64,000 nucleotides of DNA, taken from Anatilimnocola aggregata (GTDB lineage Bacteria > Planctomycetota > Planctomycetia > Pirellulales > Pirellulaceae). The DNA lies in NCBI RefSeq assembly GCF_007747655.1, contig NZ_CP036274.1, positions 3,472,001-3,536,000 of the forward strand. Reading direction: 5' to 3'. The position numbers were made by a program, and so were the translations under genes. The notes under the pieces were generated by a model. The model had not been told where the DNA came from, made no database searches, and saw nothing but the letters and a program-made list of their open reading frames with translations. Of the stretch, positions 25,617 through 34,248 are shown piece after piece (positions within the stretch are counted from its first letter, which is position 1; each line of letters starts with the position of its first letter).

Positions 25617-25760
25617 GAGCCGGAAGCGTGAGCGCCCGGAGGGTATTCCATCGCAATTGTTCCCAGTTTAAGGTTTCAAGTTAAGGACGGTCATGGCAAC
25701 CGATATTCTTGGTACGAAGCGTTGACCAGACAACTCTCCGAGCGCTCACGCTTCCGGCTC
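25617..25760. repeat. REP-B palindromic element
   Basis: Two 25-base arms (left 25617-25641, right 25736-25760) are inverted copies with one mismatch; core GGAAGCGTGAGCGCCCGGAG against CTCACGCTTCCGGCTC. The same element recurs at 43230-43305 and 52775-52850. It starts 8 bases after the TolC-like gene's stop and could act as its terminator or an mRNA 3' stabiliser. Confidence 0.85.
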
Positions 25761-25775
25761 AGTTTCGTTCGGTGG

Positions 25776-25856
25776 CCCTTGGGTTCAGGACAATGTTTCG
25801 GGCCGACCTTGCTCGGCCTAAGTTCTGTCCAGCTGCCCGAAAATTGCCCCGACCCC
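25776..25856 (+). repeat. REP-D element, copy 1 (81 bases, structured)
   Basis: An 81-base unit found again at 26026-26106 with two differences. It has nested inverted repeats: GGACA...TGTCC enclosing GGCCGA-N6-TCGGCC, and TTCGGGC pairing with GCCCGAA. A diverged third unit with TTTTCGGGC...GCCCGAAAAT follows at about 25877-25926. No coding potential was found. Confidence 0.8.
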
Positions 25857-26025
25857 GAATCCAGGGTCGGGAGGTTTTTCGGGCGCGCCGAGCTTGCTTT
25901 GGCAAAACAGCGACGGCCCGAAAATCCACCTGACCCACATTGGGTGGCCGGCGAGTTGGCTGGGCGAGCCGGTAATCGCAGGCTCTGCGTTTGTTAGGTA
26001 AGCAGTGCGAGGCGGCAGTTTGACC

Positions 26026-26106
26026 CCCTTGGGTTCAGGACAATGTTTCGGGCCGACCTCGCTCGGCCTAAGTTCTGTCCAGTTGCCCGAAAATTGCCCC
26101 GACCCC
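26026..26106 (+). repeat. REP-D element, copy 2
   Basis: Second copy of the 81-base structured unit, 250 bases downstream of copy 1 in the same orientation. It differs by T/C and C/T changes in the inner loop and right arm. The inner hairpin GGCCGA-N6-TCGGCC is preserved. Confidence 0.8.
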
Positions 26107-26917
26107 TGCTGGTGCAGGAAATGTTGCGGCTCGTGACCAACCTAGTCACGAGCAGAGCATCTATCCTGTCACGGACCGTTCTTTGTCATGTTGGCAGAAA
26201 CTGTGCGAAAATTGTGCACTTAGTCTGTGAATAGTAGAAGTTAAGTGTCGAGTGTGTTGCGTTTAGTAATGGCGTAGTGTTGACCCTAATGAGTGTGGCA
26301 AACATCCTGCGGCAGTCATGTCAAAACCAAAATGGGGAGGGTTTTTTAGTGGAAATTTCGGAAATCGATTTTGGAAAGTTCCACATCGCCTTAAGGACTT
26401 AGGGCGAGTGCTTTGGACTTAACTGCCCGAAGTTCAACGCTTTGTGGGATCGGGGTCGGTTTGCGAATTCATTGTGGATTGTGGAAATTTCCTGAATCCG
26501 ATTGAACGACAATTTTCTAGCTTTGGGGGGCATAGGCGAGTTGGGATTTTGAGCGATTAATGGCGGACTCTCGGCCGAGAGGCTTGCGGCATTCCAGTCG
26601 CCAGTGAGCTAGCGGGCAAACCGCTCGCAGGCAACTGCCAGTGCGGCTTTGTTCGCACCGGAACTATCGACGCGAAAAGTGGTTAAATAGAAATAGAGCC
26701 GGTTGCGGTCTCGCGCACGTAAACGTAGGTAATGCTTGGATTTGGGCGCGAAAGAAGATGACAGCAAGGGGCTGCGAGTATAGAATCCATGATGCTTGAT
26801 GCTCGGGAAACTCGATGAGTTTTCCAGCGGACCTGTCAAGCAGAAAGGCTGCCCGCGCGGCGGCGTATTTTCCCGCCTGAGTTTGGCCCCTTGAGAAATG
26901 GATTAGGGCCCGTACGA
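26107..26917. promoter_or_regulatory. Long leader region before the efflux adaptor, with three TGGAA dyads
   Basis: About 810 bases without a convincing gene, relatively AT-rich. Three related dyads occur: TGGAAATTTCGG (26350-26361), TGGAAAGTTCCA (26372-26383) and TGGAAATTTCCT (26482-26493), consensus TGGAAA-N-TTCC. The first two are 22 bases apart, about two helical turns. They are candidate operators for an independent promoter of the adaptor/ABC genes. Short open frames on the minus strand (for example 26609-26839) lack a ribosome site and were not accepted. Confidence 0.4.
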
Positions 26918-28726
26918 ATGAATAACACTCTCCCACTTTCGCACCTCCCCGCATGTCGTGCTCGGCAGACATCGCTATGCAGCGGATTCCGCGGCGGTCG
27001 ACGTTTGCGCCGGGGCAACGCCGCCGGGGCCATTCTCGGTCTCCTCGTCGTCTCCATTGGCATTGGCGTGGCTGTCTGGTGGACTATGTTCCGAAGTGGT
27101 CCGGCCAAGGGGCCTGGGCCCATGGTCATGCAGGTCTCGCGCGGGCCATACGAGTCGATTGTGCTCGAGCAGGGGGAAGTCGAGAGTAGCAGCAATATCG
27201 AAATCCGCTGCGAGGTGAAGTCGCGCAATTCAAGCGGCATCACGATTCTCGAAGTCGTTCCCGAAGGGGCGCAGGTCAAGCAAGGTGACTTGCTCGTTCG
27301 GCTCGATTCCAGTGCGCTCGATCAAGAACGACTGCAGCAGAAGATTGTCGTCAATACCGCTCAGGCCCTGCTGGTTCAATCAGAAAACACTCTGGCGGCC
27401 GCCAAGATCGCCCGCCGTGAATATCTCGAAGGGACGTTCAAGCAGGAAGAAAAGACGATCCTGGGCGAAGTCTTCGTGGCCGAACAGGGCCTGCGAAGTT
27501 CGCAGTTGTCGTTCGACTCGGCCCAACGGTTGGCAGCCAAGGGGATCTTGAGCCCACTGCAACTCGAAGGAGCCAAGTACGCTGTCGATAACGCCCGCAA
27601 TCAACTGGAAGCAGCTCAGACCAAGCTCGACGTGCTTCGCAAATACACTCGCGAGAAGATGCTCAAGCAGTTCGATAGCGATATCGCCACCGCCGATGCC
27701 AAGCTCCGGTCGGACGAGAGCAGTTTGCAACTGGAAGAAGACAAGCTGAAGGACATTGAAGATCAGATTGCCAAGTGTGTCGTTCACGCGCCACAGGCTG
27801 GGCAGGTGGTCTATGCCAACAAGTACAACTCGGGCCGCAGCGGCAGCAGTGCAGAGTTTGTGGTCGAAGCTGGTGCGATGGTGCGCGAACAGCAGCCCAT
27901 CATTCGGCTGCCCGATTCCGCCAACATGCAGGTGAAGGCGCTCGTCAACGAAGCCCGCATCACCAAGGTTAGCCGTGGCCAACCCGTGACGATTCGCGTC
28001 GACGCACTCAAAGACGAATTGATGCAGGGTGAAGTGATCAAAGTGAATCAGTATGCCGAGCCCGGCAGCTGGTCGAGTGGCAATGTCAAGAAGTACGCTG
28101 CGATTGTACGGATTCTCAATCCACCCGAAGAGTTGCGAACTGGCATGAATGCCGAAGTGCGAATTCACGTCGAAAGTCGCCCCGAAGCCCTGCAAATTCC
28201 CGTGCAAGCGCTGGTCGACCACAAGGGGCAATTCTTTGTGCTTGTGCAGAATGGCGAGCAACTCGAGACGCGTTCGGTCGATGTCAGTTCGACGAATGAC
28301 AAGGTGGCAGTGATCGAGAAGGGTCTGGCGTTCGAAGAGACCGTGGTGCTTAATCCGCGTCGTCAGGCCGAATTGATTCTGCCGGACCTGCCCGATGTTC
28401 CCGCCTCGAACATGGCGATTGCGGCAATTTCGCCGGCACCCGTTGCCACTCCCGCTGGCGATACGCCAAAGAAAAAGGGTGGCACATTGAACCCGGTCGC
28501 GATGCTTGATCAAACCTTGGAAGCTGCCGACACCGACAAGGACGGCAAGTTGTCGGTCGATGAACTGGCGAATGTGAACGAACGGATGCGTCCGCGCCTG
28601 GACGGTGCCGATGTCAATAAAGATGGCTTCATTGACCGCACCGAATTGATGCCGATCATGGTCTCGGCCGTGCAACGCATCAAAGAGATGCAGGCCCAGA
28701 GAGGGATGACGGGAGGGGGCCAGTGA
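26918..28726 (+). CDS. Efflux periplasmic adaptor (HlyD/MacA-like) with C-terminal EF-hands
   Basis: A 602-residue membrane-fusion protein. One transmembrane helix (about 35-57) anchors it. The lipoyl half-motif is around GILEVVPEGAQVKQGDLLVRLDSS, followed by a long alpha-hairpin (about 110-290) and the second lipoyl half CVVHAPQAGQVVYANKYNSGRSG. Next is a beta-barrel region (IRLPDSANMQVKALVNEARITKV, TGMNAEVRIHVE, LQIPVQALVDHKGQFFV). Unusually, the end carries two EF-hand loops, DTDKDGKLSVDE (about 538) and DVNKDGFIDRTE (about 565). ATG 26918 (MNNTLPLS) was chosen over an upstream TTG. The TGA overlaps the ABC gene's GTG by 4 bases. It would link the inner-membrane ABC pump to the TolC-like protein. 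Confidence 0.9.
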   Translation: MNNTLPLSHLPACRARQTSLCSGFRGGRRLRRGNAAGAILGLLVVSIGIGVAVWWTMFRSGPAKGPGPMVMQVSRGPYESIVLEQGEVESSSNIEIRCEVKSRNSSGITILEVVPEGAQVKQGDLLVRLDSSALDQERLQQKIVVNTAQALLVQSENTLAAAKIARREYLEGTFKQEEKTILGEVFVAEQGLRSSQLSFDSAQRLAAKGILSPLQLEGAKYAVDNARNQLEAAQTKLDVLRKYTREKMLKQFDSDIATADAKLRSDESSLQLEEDKLKDIEDQIAKCVVHAPQAGQVVYANKYNSGRSGSSAEFVVEAGAMVREQQPIIRLPDSANMQVKALVNEARITKVSRGQPVTIRVDALKDELMQGEVIKVNQYAEPGSWSSGNVKKYAAIVRILNPPEELRTGMNAEVRIHVESRPEALQIPVQALVDHKGQFFVLVQNGEQLETRSVDVSSTNDKVAVIEKGLAFEETVVLNPRRQAELILPDLPDVPASNMAIAAISPAPVATPAGDTPKKKGGTLNPVAMLDQTLEAADTDKDGKLSVDELANVNERMRPRLDGADVNKDGFIDRTELMPIMVSAVQRIKEMQAQRGMTGGGQ

Positions 28727-29499
28727 ATTATGCGGCAAGGCTAGTGGACGTTCGCAAGGACTACGTCCTCAAGAGCGAAACAGTCCGAGCCTTGCGTGGT
28801 GTAACGTTCGACGTGCCCGAAGGGGACTACGTTGCGATCATGGGCCCGTCTGGTTCCGGCAAGAGCACGCTTCTTAACTTGCTCGGTTGTCTCGATAAGC
28901 CAACGGCTGGCAACTTCTTTCTTGGCGAAGACGATGTCTCGCGAATGAGCGACGACCAACTCTCGCACACGCGGGCTTCGCGCATCGGCTTCGTCTTTCA
29001 ATCATACAACTTGATTCAACAATTGACGGTCGTCGAGAACATCGAAGTTCCACTCTATTACCAAGGCCGCGTGAATGCTGCGTCGCGCCGTCGCTGCCGC
29101 GAACTGGCCGACATGGTTGGGCTTGGCGAGCGCCTGGGGCATCGCCCTTCGCAACTCTCTGGTGGTCAACAGCAGCGGGTGGCCATCGCCCGCAGCCTGG
29201 TGAACGATCCGTACTTCATCCTGGCCGATGAAGCGACCGGCAACCTCGACAGCGTGACGACCGAAGAGATCTTGTATCTATTTCAACAACTGAACGATGC
29301 TGGCAAGACGATCATTTTGGTGACGCACGAAGACGAAGTATCGATGCACGCCAAGCGAATTATCCGCTTGCGGGATGGCGTGGTGCAGACCGACGTTCAA
29401 AACACCAAACGAGTCCTCGTCCGGGCTCGCAATTTGCCGCCGTCTTCCGATACCCAAATTGACCCTGCCCTAGTCGCTGCTGGTCCGACGCACGAATAG
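28723..29499 (+). CDS. ABC transporter ATP-binding protein (MacB/LolD type)
   Basis: A 258-residue ABC ATPase. Walker A is GPSGSGKST (41-49), the Q-loop is VFQSYN (Q93), the signature is [15 protein letters not shown] (145-159), Walker B is [11 protein letters not shown] (166-176), and the switch His is in LVTHEDEV. The TGNLDS variant is typical of the MacB/LolD/FtsE group. Translation starts at GTG 28723 overlapping the adaptor's stop (GTGA), with a G-rich ribosome site just upstream. It energises the permease encoded 14 bases downstream. An additional 35-residue C-terminal tail ([15 protein letters not shown]) has no obvious role. Confidence 0.96.
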   Translation: MNYAARLVDVRKDYVLKSETVRALRGVTFDVPEGDYVAIMGPSGSGKSTLLNLLGCLDKPTAGNFFLGEDDVSRMSDDQLSHTRASRIGFVFQSYNLIQQLTVVENIEVPLYYQGRVNAASRRRCRELADMVGLGERLGHRPSQLSGGQQQRVAIARSLVNDPYFILADEATGNLDSVTTEEILYLFQQLNDAGKTIILVTHEDEVSMHAKRIIRLRDGVVQTDVQNTKRVLVRARNLPPSSDTQIDPALVAAGPTHE

Positions 29500-29513
29500 G
29501 TTGCTTTCGAACT

Positions 29514-30917
29514 ATGTTTTTCCTTCGTACATTCCAGCTTGGACTCAAGAGCTTGCTGCTCCACCCGATGCGGTCGCTGTTGACCGTGCTCGGTATTTTT
29601 ATCGGCGTGGCGAGCGTGATTTGGCTGTTGGCTATCGGCGAAGGGATCAGTCAGGAAGCCCAACGCCAGATCGAAGGGCTGGGTGCCGACAACATCATCG
29701 TCCGCAGTGTGAAGCCGCCCGCAGAGGCCACTGCCGGATTCTCGGGGCCGATTCCCTACGGTCTTAAACGAGATGACTTCGATAAGCTGAAACTGACGAT
29801 TCCGACCCTCAAGTCGGCGCTCCCGATTCGGGAGGTCCGCCGCACCGCGAGCTTTAATGATCGCGAAGTCGATGGTCGCTTGGTCGGCTGCACGCCCGAG
29901 TACTTTGATGTGACTCGCCTGGAACTGGAGCGAGGCCGCTTGCTCACCGATTCCGATTTGGAAGCGGCGGGCAATTTCTGCGTACTGGCTTCCACGGTCG
30001 CCGATCGATTGTTTCCGTACGAAGATCCCATCGGTCGCCGGATCTACATGTCCGAGACGAAGGACTATTTCCAGGTTGTCGGCATTTTGAAATATCGCAC
30101 GCCGACCGCGGCTATCGGCGGCTCGCTCGATGCCCAGGACTTTGGTTCCGATATCTACATTCCGATTTCGACGTTGCGTCAGCGCGTCGGCGACTTTGTC
30201 GTCACCCGCCGCGGCAGCCAGTTCAGCACCGAGATCGTCGAGCTGAATCAAATCACGCTGCGCATCGACTCGGTGAAGAACGTGCGCGAGACAGCCGATC
30301 TTGTTCGCGCCACGCTGGGGCTGAAAGATGACTCGCGCGCTGCCCGGCAAGCTGCGGAAAAAAAAGGTGGTCTGCAGTTACCCGGCGATGAAACCAACGA
30401 AGCGCCGACCCGGCCAGACGTCGCCCTGATCGTGCCGGAAGAGTTGCTGGAACAGGCCCGCGTCACTCGGCTGATGTTCATGCTCTTCATGGGCCTGATA
30501 GCCGCGATTTCGCTGTTGGTCGGCGGTATTGGCATTATGAATATCATGCTCGCCACAGTCACAGAGCGCACGCGTGAAATCGGCATTCGCCGCGCACTCG
30601 GTGCCACGCGCTCGCACATTGTCACTCAGTTTTTGGTTGAGACTGTTTCGCTGTCTGTCGTCGGCGGATTAACGGGCATCCTGGTGGGGCTACTCTGTCC
30701 GTTTGTAATCACCACCACGCGCGATCTGCTGGTGAAGTATGCGCCGAACCTGATGGCTGATGTGCCCGACGTGGTGCATCGCCTGGAGCCGCAGATTGTG
30801 CTCCTCTCGCTGCCGCTCGCCTTCGGCATTTCCGTTGTCGTCGGCGTCGTCTTTGGGATCTACCCTGCCTTCCGCGCTGCGCGCATGGATCCCATTGAAG
30901 CGTTGCGGCACGAGTAG
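29514..30917 (+). CDS. ABC transporter permease (MacB/FtsX type)
   Basis: A 467-residue permease. The N-terminal helix segment QLGLKSLLLHPMRSLLTVLGIFIGVASVIW is the standard MacB start, followed by a periplasmic core domain (about 45-320; GADNIIVRSVKPP ... DPIGRRIYMSETKDYFQVVGILK). The three C-terminal helices hold MFMLFMGLIAAISLLVGGIGIMNIMLATVTERTREIGIRRALGATRSHI, the conserved FtsX cytoplasmic-loop motif, and IYPAFRAARMDPIEALRHE ends it. It is fused to no ATPase, so with the separate ABC protein it forms a MacB-like pump. Substrate candidates are macrolide-like compounds, lipopeptides or cell-envelope molecules; the sequence does not decide. Confidence 0.95.
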   Translation: MFFLRTFQLGLKSLLLHPMRSLLTVLGIFIGVASVIWLLAIGEGISQEAQRQIEGLGADNIIVRSVKPPAEATAGFSGPIPYGLKRDDFDKLKLTIPTLKSALPIREVRRTASFNDREVDGRLVGCTPEYFDVTRLELERGRLLTDSDLEAAGNFCVLASTVADRLFPYEDPIGRRIYMSETKDYFQVVGILKYRTPTAAIGGSLDAQDFGSDIYIPISTLRQRVGDFVVTRRGSQFSTEIVELNQITLRIDSVKNVRETADLVRATLGLKDDSRAARQAAEKKGGLQLPGDETNEAPTRPDVALIVPEELLEQARVTRLMFMLFMGLIAAISLLVGGIGIMNIMLATVTERTREIGIRRALGATRSHIVTQFLVETVSLSVVGGLTGILVGLLCPFVITTTRDLLVKYAPNLMADVPDVVHRLEPQIVLLSLPLAFGISVVVGVVFGIYPAFRAARMDPIEALRHE

Positions 30918-30924
30918 GGAAGAG

Positions 30925-31042
30925 GCGAGGGACGGGAGGCGGGAGTGGAGGGAAAGTCAGAGGACGGAAGAACGTTGGAGACCGCCGGGAGATTTGTATT
31001 TCCCTAGCCTCTCGTCTCCCGCCTCTCGCGCCCTTCCCCTCC
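30925..31042. terminator. Inverted repeat between convergent permease and OmpA genes
   Basis: The convergent gap holds complementary purine- and pyrimidine-rich arms: GGGAGGCGGGAG (about 30938-30949) against CTCCCGCCTCTCG (about 31016-31028). It may form a long hairpin ending both transcripts. No T-run is present. Confidence 0.4.
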
Positions 31043-31957
31043 TCAGCCGTCAATCGAATCGGGATAGACCACGATTTCGATACGGCGATTCTTGGCCTGG
31101 CCAGCTGGTTCGCCATTGGAGGCCAGCGGATGATTCTCGCCCATGGCGAGAATCGAGAGTTGCCTTGCAGGCAGGTTGTTCTTCTGCACCATGTGCTGGA
31201 ACACAAGCTGGGCCTGGGCATTGGTGAGCAGGTGGGCGTTCACCGTGTTGTCGGGTGAATTATCGGAGTGCCCTTCGATGATGATGCGTTGCCGCGAATA
31301 AGAGCGAGCGATGGCGCTGGCCACTTCATCCAGAATGCGGCTGGCCTCGGGTGTCATCTGGGCGCTGTTGGGAGTGAACAGTTTGTCGGCGGGAATCTCG
31401 ATGCGTACGACGTCGCCATCTTGCTTTACGATCAAGCCCGGCAACGAAATGGTTTGCAGAGCCTGCTTCACGCTGCTGTTGGCTTGAATGCTGGCACCGC
31501 CGCGGAACTTGGTCGACGCTTGCAGGGCATTGAGTTGCTTTGACGATTCCTGGGCGGCCAACTGCTCGCTCTTGAGCCGCGTGGCCGTATCGCCCAACTG
31601 TTTTTGCAAGAGCACGATCTGTTCTTGATACTGCTGCTGCGATTGCTGAGCTTGAGCCAGCTCGCGCGTGAGGTTGCTGTTGTTCATGTCGAGCTGTTGC
31701 GTGCGGCGCGTCAGGTCTTGCACCTGGCTGGTGAGCGATTGCTGCTGCGCGAGCATCTGGGTTTGCAGCTGATCGACTTGCTGCTGGGCGAACATCTTGG
31801 GCTGCGCCGGCGTCGTGGCCAAGCCAGCCGCGCCGGGCTGTGTGTTCTGCGAAAAGGCCCCTTGCTTGCAACCGGTCGACGAGGCCACCAGCAGCGCGCA
31901 GAGCAAGCTGGCGAAGGTGAGAGGTCGCAGTTGTGAGGATCCATGAAGCATGGGCAT
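31043..31957 (-). CDS. OmpA family peptidoglycan-binding lipoprotein
   Basis: A 304-residue exported protein. The signal region MPMLHGSSQLRPLTFASLLC leads to VASSTGC (Cys30), a probable lipidation site. Residues about 50-160 are a Gln-rich coiled coil (FAQQQVDQLQTQMLAQQQSL to TRLKSEQLAAQESSKQ). The C-terminal OmpA domain has FTPNSAQMTPEASRILDEVA, the IIIEGHSDNSPDN motif and the peptidoglycan-contacting AKNRRIEIVVYP. It presumably tethers the outer membrane or envelope to the cell wall, compatible with planctomycete peptidoglycan. ATG 31957 is preferred; ATG 31951 or an upstream GTG are alternatives. It is convergent with the efflux permease. Confidence 0.92.
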   Translation of the reverse strand: MPMLHGSSQLRPLTFASLLCALLVASSTGCKQGAFSQNTQPGAAGLATTPAQPKMFAQQQVDQLQTQMLAQQQSLTSQVQDLTRRTQQLDMNNSNLTRELAQAQQSQQQYQEQIVLLQKQLGDTATRLKSEQLAAQESSKQLNALQASTKFRGGASIQANSSVKQALQTISLPGLIVKQDGDVVRIEIPADKLFTPNSAQMTPEASRILDEVASAIARSYSRQRIIIEGHSDNSPDNTVNAHLLTNAQAQLVFQHMVQKNNLPARQLSILAMGENHPLASNGEPAGQAKNRRIEIVVYPDSIDG

Positions 31958-32142
31958 GAGGAGTGGGCGACAGGTGCCGCTACAGGCTGACTCCGACAAA
32001 CGGGCGGGATCGTAGCGAGCGCGCGTTGCGAGCACAAGGTCGAAACGGACGTGCTAGCATTGGCGCTCATCGGCCCGCAGCTAATGCCGACTGCAGAAAA
32101 AGAAAGTCAGGGCGCAAGAGAGCGGCTGAGTAAAGTCTACGG

Positions 32143-32724
32143 CTACTTCGCTTCGAACTTCGTGACCTGCCAAACCATTTGCACAGGCGAGCCCCATTCG
32201 ATGCGGCGATAGCGGGCGGGATAACCGTACTTTGCGTCAAACTCGGCCCGCAGGGTCAGTCGCGGCGTCAGGGCATCGGCCTTACCGGTCGCATGTTTTT
32301 CGAGCACTTCGATATCGCGACTCATGGTGCCGAACATGCCCGGCACGCTCCAGGTACTGAAGGTTCGCTGCTGCCTCAGCGGCAAGTCGTTGCGCCAGGC
32401 AGCGATCGCTTGCCCCTCGCGCACTTGCACACGATACGTGGCTCCTTGCGTACCGGAGATCTGCACTTCGAGGTCGTAATTCTCGACGGCATTCGCCTTC
32501 CACTTTTCCTTGGCCGCGTGATAGTCGGCTGGCGTGACCTCGGGAGTTGGATCGGCATACTGCCAGCGGAGCGCGAAGAGGGTGCCAATCGCGCCCAGCA
32601 ATAAACCCGCGATCAGCCAGAGGACGAAGGTGCGGCCAAAGCCGATCCTCCGCACACCATCACTGGGCCGCGTTTGCACCGGTGAAGTCTTGGTTTCATG
32701 AGCGGGAGGCGTGCTATCATTCAT
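32143..32724 (-). CDS. Single-pass membrane protein, DUF6174-like periplasmic domain
   Basis: A 193-residue protein starting MNDSTPPAHETK at 32724. A cytoplasmic Pro/Thr-rich segment is followed by a transmembrane helix (FVLWLIAGLLLGAIGTLFAL, about 31-50). The periplasmic part includes KANAVENYDLEVQISGTQGATYRVQVREGQAIAAWRN (in pieces) and AEFDAKYGYPARYRRIEWG, which resembles the DUF6174 pattern 'YxLxVxxxG..YxVxVrnGxvv...fDxiYGyPxri'. Function is unknown. The ATG overlaps the TGA of the TIM-barrel gene upstream (ATGA), indicating coupled translation. Confidence 0.75.
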   Translation of the reverse strand: MNDSTPPAHETKTSPVQTRPSDGVRRIGFGRTFVLWLIAGLLLGAIGTLFALRWQYADPTPEVTPADYHAAKEKWKANAVENYDLEVQISGTQGATYRVQVREGQAIAAWRNDLPLRQQRTFSTWSVPGMFGTMSRDIEVLEKHATGKADALTPRLTLRAEFDAKYGYPARYRRIEWGSPVQMVWQVTKFEAK

Positions 32725-33674
32725 CGCGATGCCTGCTTGGTTCCGATAGGTGGCAGCGCGGCGAAGCACTTCTTGGCGGCGGCAATAGGATCGTAACCGG
32801 CCTGTGAAAAGACCTGCCCGCTCACTTCCACCACGATGTCCCCTGTGTATCCAGCCTGAGAAAGCTGGGAGAATAGCTCCTTGTAGTCCGTCTTTCCTTC
32901 GCCAGGGAGGAGGAACTTGAACTTGCCAGGCTCACCCTCAGCGTCCTTCACATGGACGAATGTCATCTTGCTGGCCAAGGGTTGAATCGTTTCTGCCATG
33001 GTCAGTTTTTGCAGTTCGAAGTGGCTGTAGTCGTAAGCTGCTGTCAGCCAGGGGTTTTTTACCTGATCGATCACCCAGGCCAATTGCTCGGGACGTTGCA
33101 TGGCGTTTGAGATGTGCGCCTTCACCGCCAGCTTCACTTTTGCGTCTGCCATCACCTGGGCCCATTCGCCCAGACGATCGACGAACTGCTGCTTCACCTC
33201 GTCCCACTGCGCTGGCTTGCCACCAAGCACCGTTTCGACGAGCGGTGGATCGCTTGGCGCGAGTTCATGTGCGAGCAATGCGGCCGCTTTCAACCGCCCG
33301 AGATTCGCGCGATGCTTCGCCTCGTCGCCGAGCAGCGGCAGGTTATCCATGATTGCAGAGAGGCGAAGTTTGTTTTTTTCTGCGTTCGCGCGAAAATCTT
33401 TTTTTGTTGCCGCTGTGAACGTCGCAGTGTCTGCCGGCCAGCCCGCGAGCACGGGCAATTCCACGCACTGATAACCAATGCTCGCGCACTGCGTGAGGGC
33501 CTTATTCAGTGGCAATGTCTTCATGCCGTACAAGCTGAAGCCAAGTAGCGGGATTCGCTGCTGCGGGGGAGGTGCTGCAGATGCAATCGGCAGCATAAAA
33601 CCCGCGGCGAAAACGCTGCCGGCTGTCAGGAAAGAACGGCGATCAAGTGGCGCTGGGCGAGAGAATTTAGTCAT
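32721..33674 (-). CDS. Sugar phosphate isomerase/epimerase-like TIM-barrel protein, Tat-exported
   Basis: A 317-residue protein of the xylose-isomerase-like TIM-barrel superfamily. The signal LDRRSFLTAGSVFAAGFMLP is twin-arginine-like, cleaved near IASAAPPP. Barrel strands are seen in LLGFSLYGMKTLPLNKAL, YQCVELPVLAG, KLAVKAHISNAMQRPEQLAWV, LTAAYDYSHFEL, MTFVHVKDAEG and YTGDIVVEVSGQVFSQAGYD. Metal ligands are plausible at AVKAH, YDYSH, VHVKD and VEVSG, consistent with an active divalent-metal isomerase/epimerase. ATG 33674 has AGGAGC upstream. It is the first gene of a two-gene unit; the substrate is unknown. Confidence 0.87.
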   Translation of the reverse strand: MTKFSRPAPLDRRSFLTAGSVFAAGFMLPIASAAPPPQQRIPLLGFSLYGMKTLPLNKALTQCASIGYQCVELPVLAGWPADTATFTAATKKDFRANAEKNKLRLSAIMDNLPLLGDEAKHRANLGRLKAAALLAHELAPSDPPLVETVLGGKPAQWDEVKQQFVDRLGEWAQVMADAKVKLAVKAHISNAMQRPEQLAWVIDQVKNPWLTAAYDYSHFELQKLTMAETIQPLASKMTFVHVKDAEGEPGKFKFLLPGEGKTDYKELFSQLSQAGYTGDIVVEVSGQVFSQAGYDPIAAAKKCFAALPPIGTKQASR

Positions 33675-34040
33675 CAGATTTCGCTCCTGTGGTTCCTGCC
33701 GATTGTAGTCGGTCAGAGAGTCGCTCGCGCGCGGATGCCTGCGACAGTTGGTCGTGGGCTGTGGTCGCGCTGTTCGCTGCAAACTGCTGAAACATTTTTT
33801 CCCCTTCATTGTGCCTCGTCCGCAAATTCTACTGAAGTTCACCAACTCGCCTTGACGAAGTAGTGGGCATCTTGGTTGAATACGCACATCGGGCAGGTTG
33901 AGGCAATCGCAAGAGACACCTCAACCACGGAAGGGCTCGGAAGCGCGTCAATCAAACAAGCGCACAAAGCGACGTTCCCTCAGGGTGTCATCTGGGATCG
34001 CTTCGCTCTTCAATCGGACACCCACGGAAGGAGCCATACT
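33675..34040. other. Divergent intergenic region before Lys-rich gene
   Basis: No gene is visible. It must contain the promoters of the TIM-barrel gene (minus) and of the 38-residue basic protein (plus). The plus-strand leader is about 150-200 bases long if the promoter is in the left half. A ribosome site, GGAAGGAG, is at 34026-34033. No clear hairpin or riboswitch was recognised. Confidence 0.4.
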
Positions 34041-34157
34041 ATGGCAGCTGCCAAAAAGACCACCGCCAAGAAGACCCCAGCCAAGTCGACCAAGAAGCCG
34101 GCCACCAAGAAGGCCGTTGCTAAGAAGTCGCCAAAGAAGGCTGCTGGCAAGAAGTAG
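34041..34157 (+). CDS. 38-residue Lys/Ala-rich histone H1-like basic protein
   Basis: The product MAAAKKTTAKKTPAKSTKKP... ends ...KKAAGKK and is 38 residues long with 15 lysines. The AKK/TKK/PKK repeats resemble the C-terminal tail of histone H1 and bacterial Hc1/HU-tail proteins. It probably binds nucleic acid or compacts the nucleoid (inference); planctomycetes have condensed nucleoids. GGAAGGAG stands 8 bases before ATG 34041, and a strong terminator follows at 34249, which supports a real, well-expressed short gene. Confidence 0.8.
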   Translation: MAAAKKTTAKKTPAKSTKKPATKKAVAKKSPKKAAGKK

Positions 34158-34248
34158 TCTGCTGCTGCGGTAACCCAGGTTGAGCAAGCACTAGAGGCGC
34201 TCGTTCAGCTGAAGTTCCTGCGGCTCACACTTCCGATCACAACGAGAA

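Noticed and set aside
26296-26310. TGGCA-N7-TGC resembling a sigma-54 promoter
   Set aside because: Spacing fits, but two consensus positions are wrong, it is about 600 bases from the next gene, and no enhancer-binding protein gene is nearby.
26609-26839. Small minus-strand open frame in the efflux-locus gap
   Set aside because: No ribosome site, atypical composition, no recognisable domain.
27380-28738. Minus-strand open frame of about 450 codons opposite the adaptor gene
   Set aside because: Antisense shadow of a GC-rich gene; the sense frame is a clear membrane-fusion protein.
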